Of a stretch of 64,000 nucleotides of DNA, positions 63,548 to 64,000 are shown piece by piece. The first letter of the stretch is position 1, and each line of letters starts with the position of its first letter. The DNA is taken from NCBI GenBank assembly GCA_040839025.1, contig JBFPJN010000001.1:62001-126000 (forward strand). The letters are read 5' to 3'. The position numbers and the translations under genes were made by a program. The DNA comes from Alphaproteobacteria bacterium LSUCC0719 (GTDB lineage Bacteria; Pseudomonadota; Alphaproteobacteria; Puniceispirillales; Puniceispirillaceae). Below the pieces are notes generated by a model. It worked only from the letters and a program-made list of their open reading frames with translations. It was not told where the DNA came from and did not search any database.

Positions 63548-64000
63548 ATGAATCTGCCACTGGCCCTGCTTCCCGGAATGATGTGCGATGATCGCCTGTT
63601 CGCGCCTCAGCTGGCGGGTCTAGGACAGGACCGGCAGATCATCATTCCGGACTATGGCATGGCGGACAGCATGGATGCCTTGGCGGCGGATATTCTTGCC
63701 GATCTTCCTCCGCGCTTTGCGCTCGGTGGTGTGTCGATGGGCGGCATTCTTGCGATGGAAATCATGCGGCAAGCACCGGCGCGTGTCTCGCATCTGGCGC
63801 TGATCGACACCAATCCCTTTGCCGAGCGTGATGAGGTCAGACGCAGACGTGGCCCGCAGATAGAGGCTGTGCGCGAGGGGCAGCTTGAAACCATCATGCG
63901 TGACGAGATGAAGCCAGCCTATTTCACGCATCTGGCGGATAGCCGCGCGCTTCGCGATCTGTGTCTGGACATGGCGCTGTCGGTTGGCCCGCAGGCATTC
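63548..64000 (+). CDS. Alpha/beta hydrolase, 5' part (truncated by window end)
   Basis: The frame is open from ATG 63548 to the window end (151 codons seen). It starts MNLPLALLPGMMCDDRLF, with LLPGMM as the oxyanion region, and contains the nucleophile elbow GGVSMGGILA with the catalytic Ser; the acid and His would lie beyond the end. It is 8 bases after the MetE-like stop, so it belongs to the same operon. It may hydrolyse an ester or lactone of the pathway. Confidence 0.82.
   Translation, partial: MNLPLALLPGMMCDDRLFAPQLAGLGQDRQIIIPDYGMADSMDALAADILADLPPRFALGGVSMGGILAMEIMRQAPARVSHLALIDTNPFAERDEVRRRRGPQIEAVREGQLETIMRDEMKPAYFTHLADSRALRDLCLDMALSVGPQAF

Overview
The window is GC-rich (about 60 % by eye), very gene-dense and reads as the chromosome of a heterotrophic alphaproteobacterium, plausibly marine. 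The reasons are the iol gene order (RpiR regulator, then iolC with a fused DUF2090 domain, then iolD), which resembles rhizobia, together with CUT1 and CUT2 ABC importers and many small catabolic islands. The taxonomic call is an inference; there is no rRNA or other phylogenetic marker here. I saw no tRNA, rRNA, CRISPR array, transposase, phage gene or replication origin. No gene-free stretch clearly exceeds 300 bases; the longest is the divergent promoter region at about 51082-51377.

Layout. (1) 3-1510: the 3' end of a UDP-glucose dehydrogenase gene and galE (nucleotide sugars). (2) 1560-16993: a large cyclitol (inositol-type) catabolic locus. It has an SDR and a Gfo/Idh dehydrogenase on the minus strand, then a CUT2 ABC importer (binding protein, permease with an unusual inserted domain, ATPase), an RpiR/IolR-like repressor, iolC-DUF2090, iolD, iolB, a PhyH-type oxygenase, iolE, a second PfkB kinase, a second iolB-like gene and a class II aldolase. 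(3) 17021-21897, minus strand: a succinate dehydrogenase/fumarate reductase-like complex (B, two small membrane subunits, A) followed by a two-subunit class I fumarase-type hydratase. The flavoprotein has Cys where the FAD-linking His normally sits. (4) 22075-30713: mixed genes, namely nitroreductase, CoA-binding protein, MFS and MATE transporters, LLM flavin monooxygenase, thiolase, MBL hydrolase and UDP-glucuronate epimerase. (5) 30710-36725: homoprotocatechuate meta-cleavage pathway hpaR-F / hpaE-D-G-H-I around a divergent promoter with a clear palindrome. (6) 36856-41459: photolyase/cryptochrome, CysQ, an SDR and HflX, the last preceded by a 13-bp tandem repeat. (7) 41553-46237: D-amino-acid transaminase, RidA, Rieske oxygenase, DUF1028, then an EamA transporter and a GDSL hydrolase on the other strand. 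(8) 46280-50028: a YnjBCD-type ABC transporter with the ATPase gene divergent. (9) 50038-64000: the most unusual part. It is a LacI-regulated cluster with a CUT1 ABC importer, four SnoaL/NTF2-like proteins, a HisD-family dehydrogenase of the sulfopropanediol-dehydrogenase (HpsN) type, an SDR, a double cupin, a stand-alone MetE-like zinc domain and a truncated alpha/beta hydrolase.

How the genes work together. Most of the window is a series of import-plus-catabolism islands, several with their own regulator: RpiR for cyclitols, HpaR for homoprotocatechuate and LacI for the unknown substrate. Start-stop overlaps of the ATGA or TGATG type are frequent and support operon structure. The final cluster is the best candidate for an undescribed pathway: all its genes look intact and co-regulated, but the family functions do not add up to any pathway I can name.
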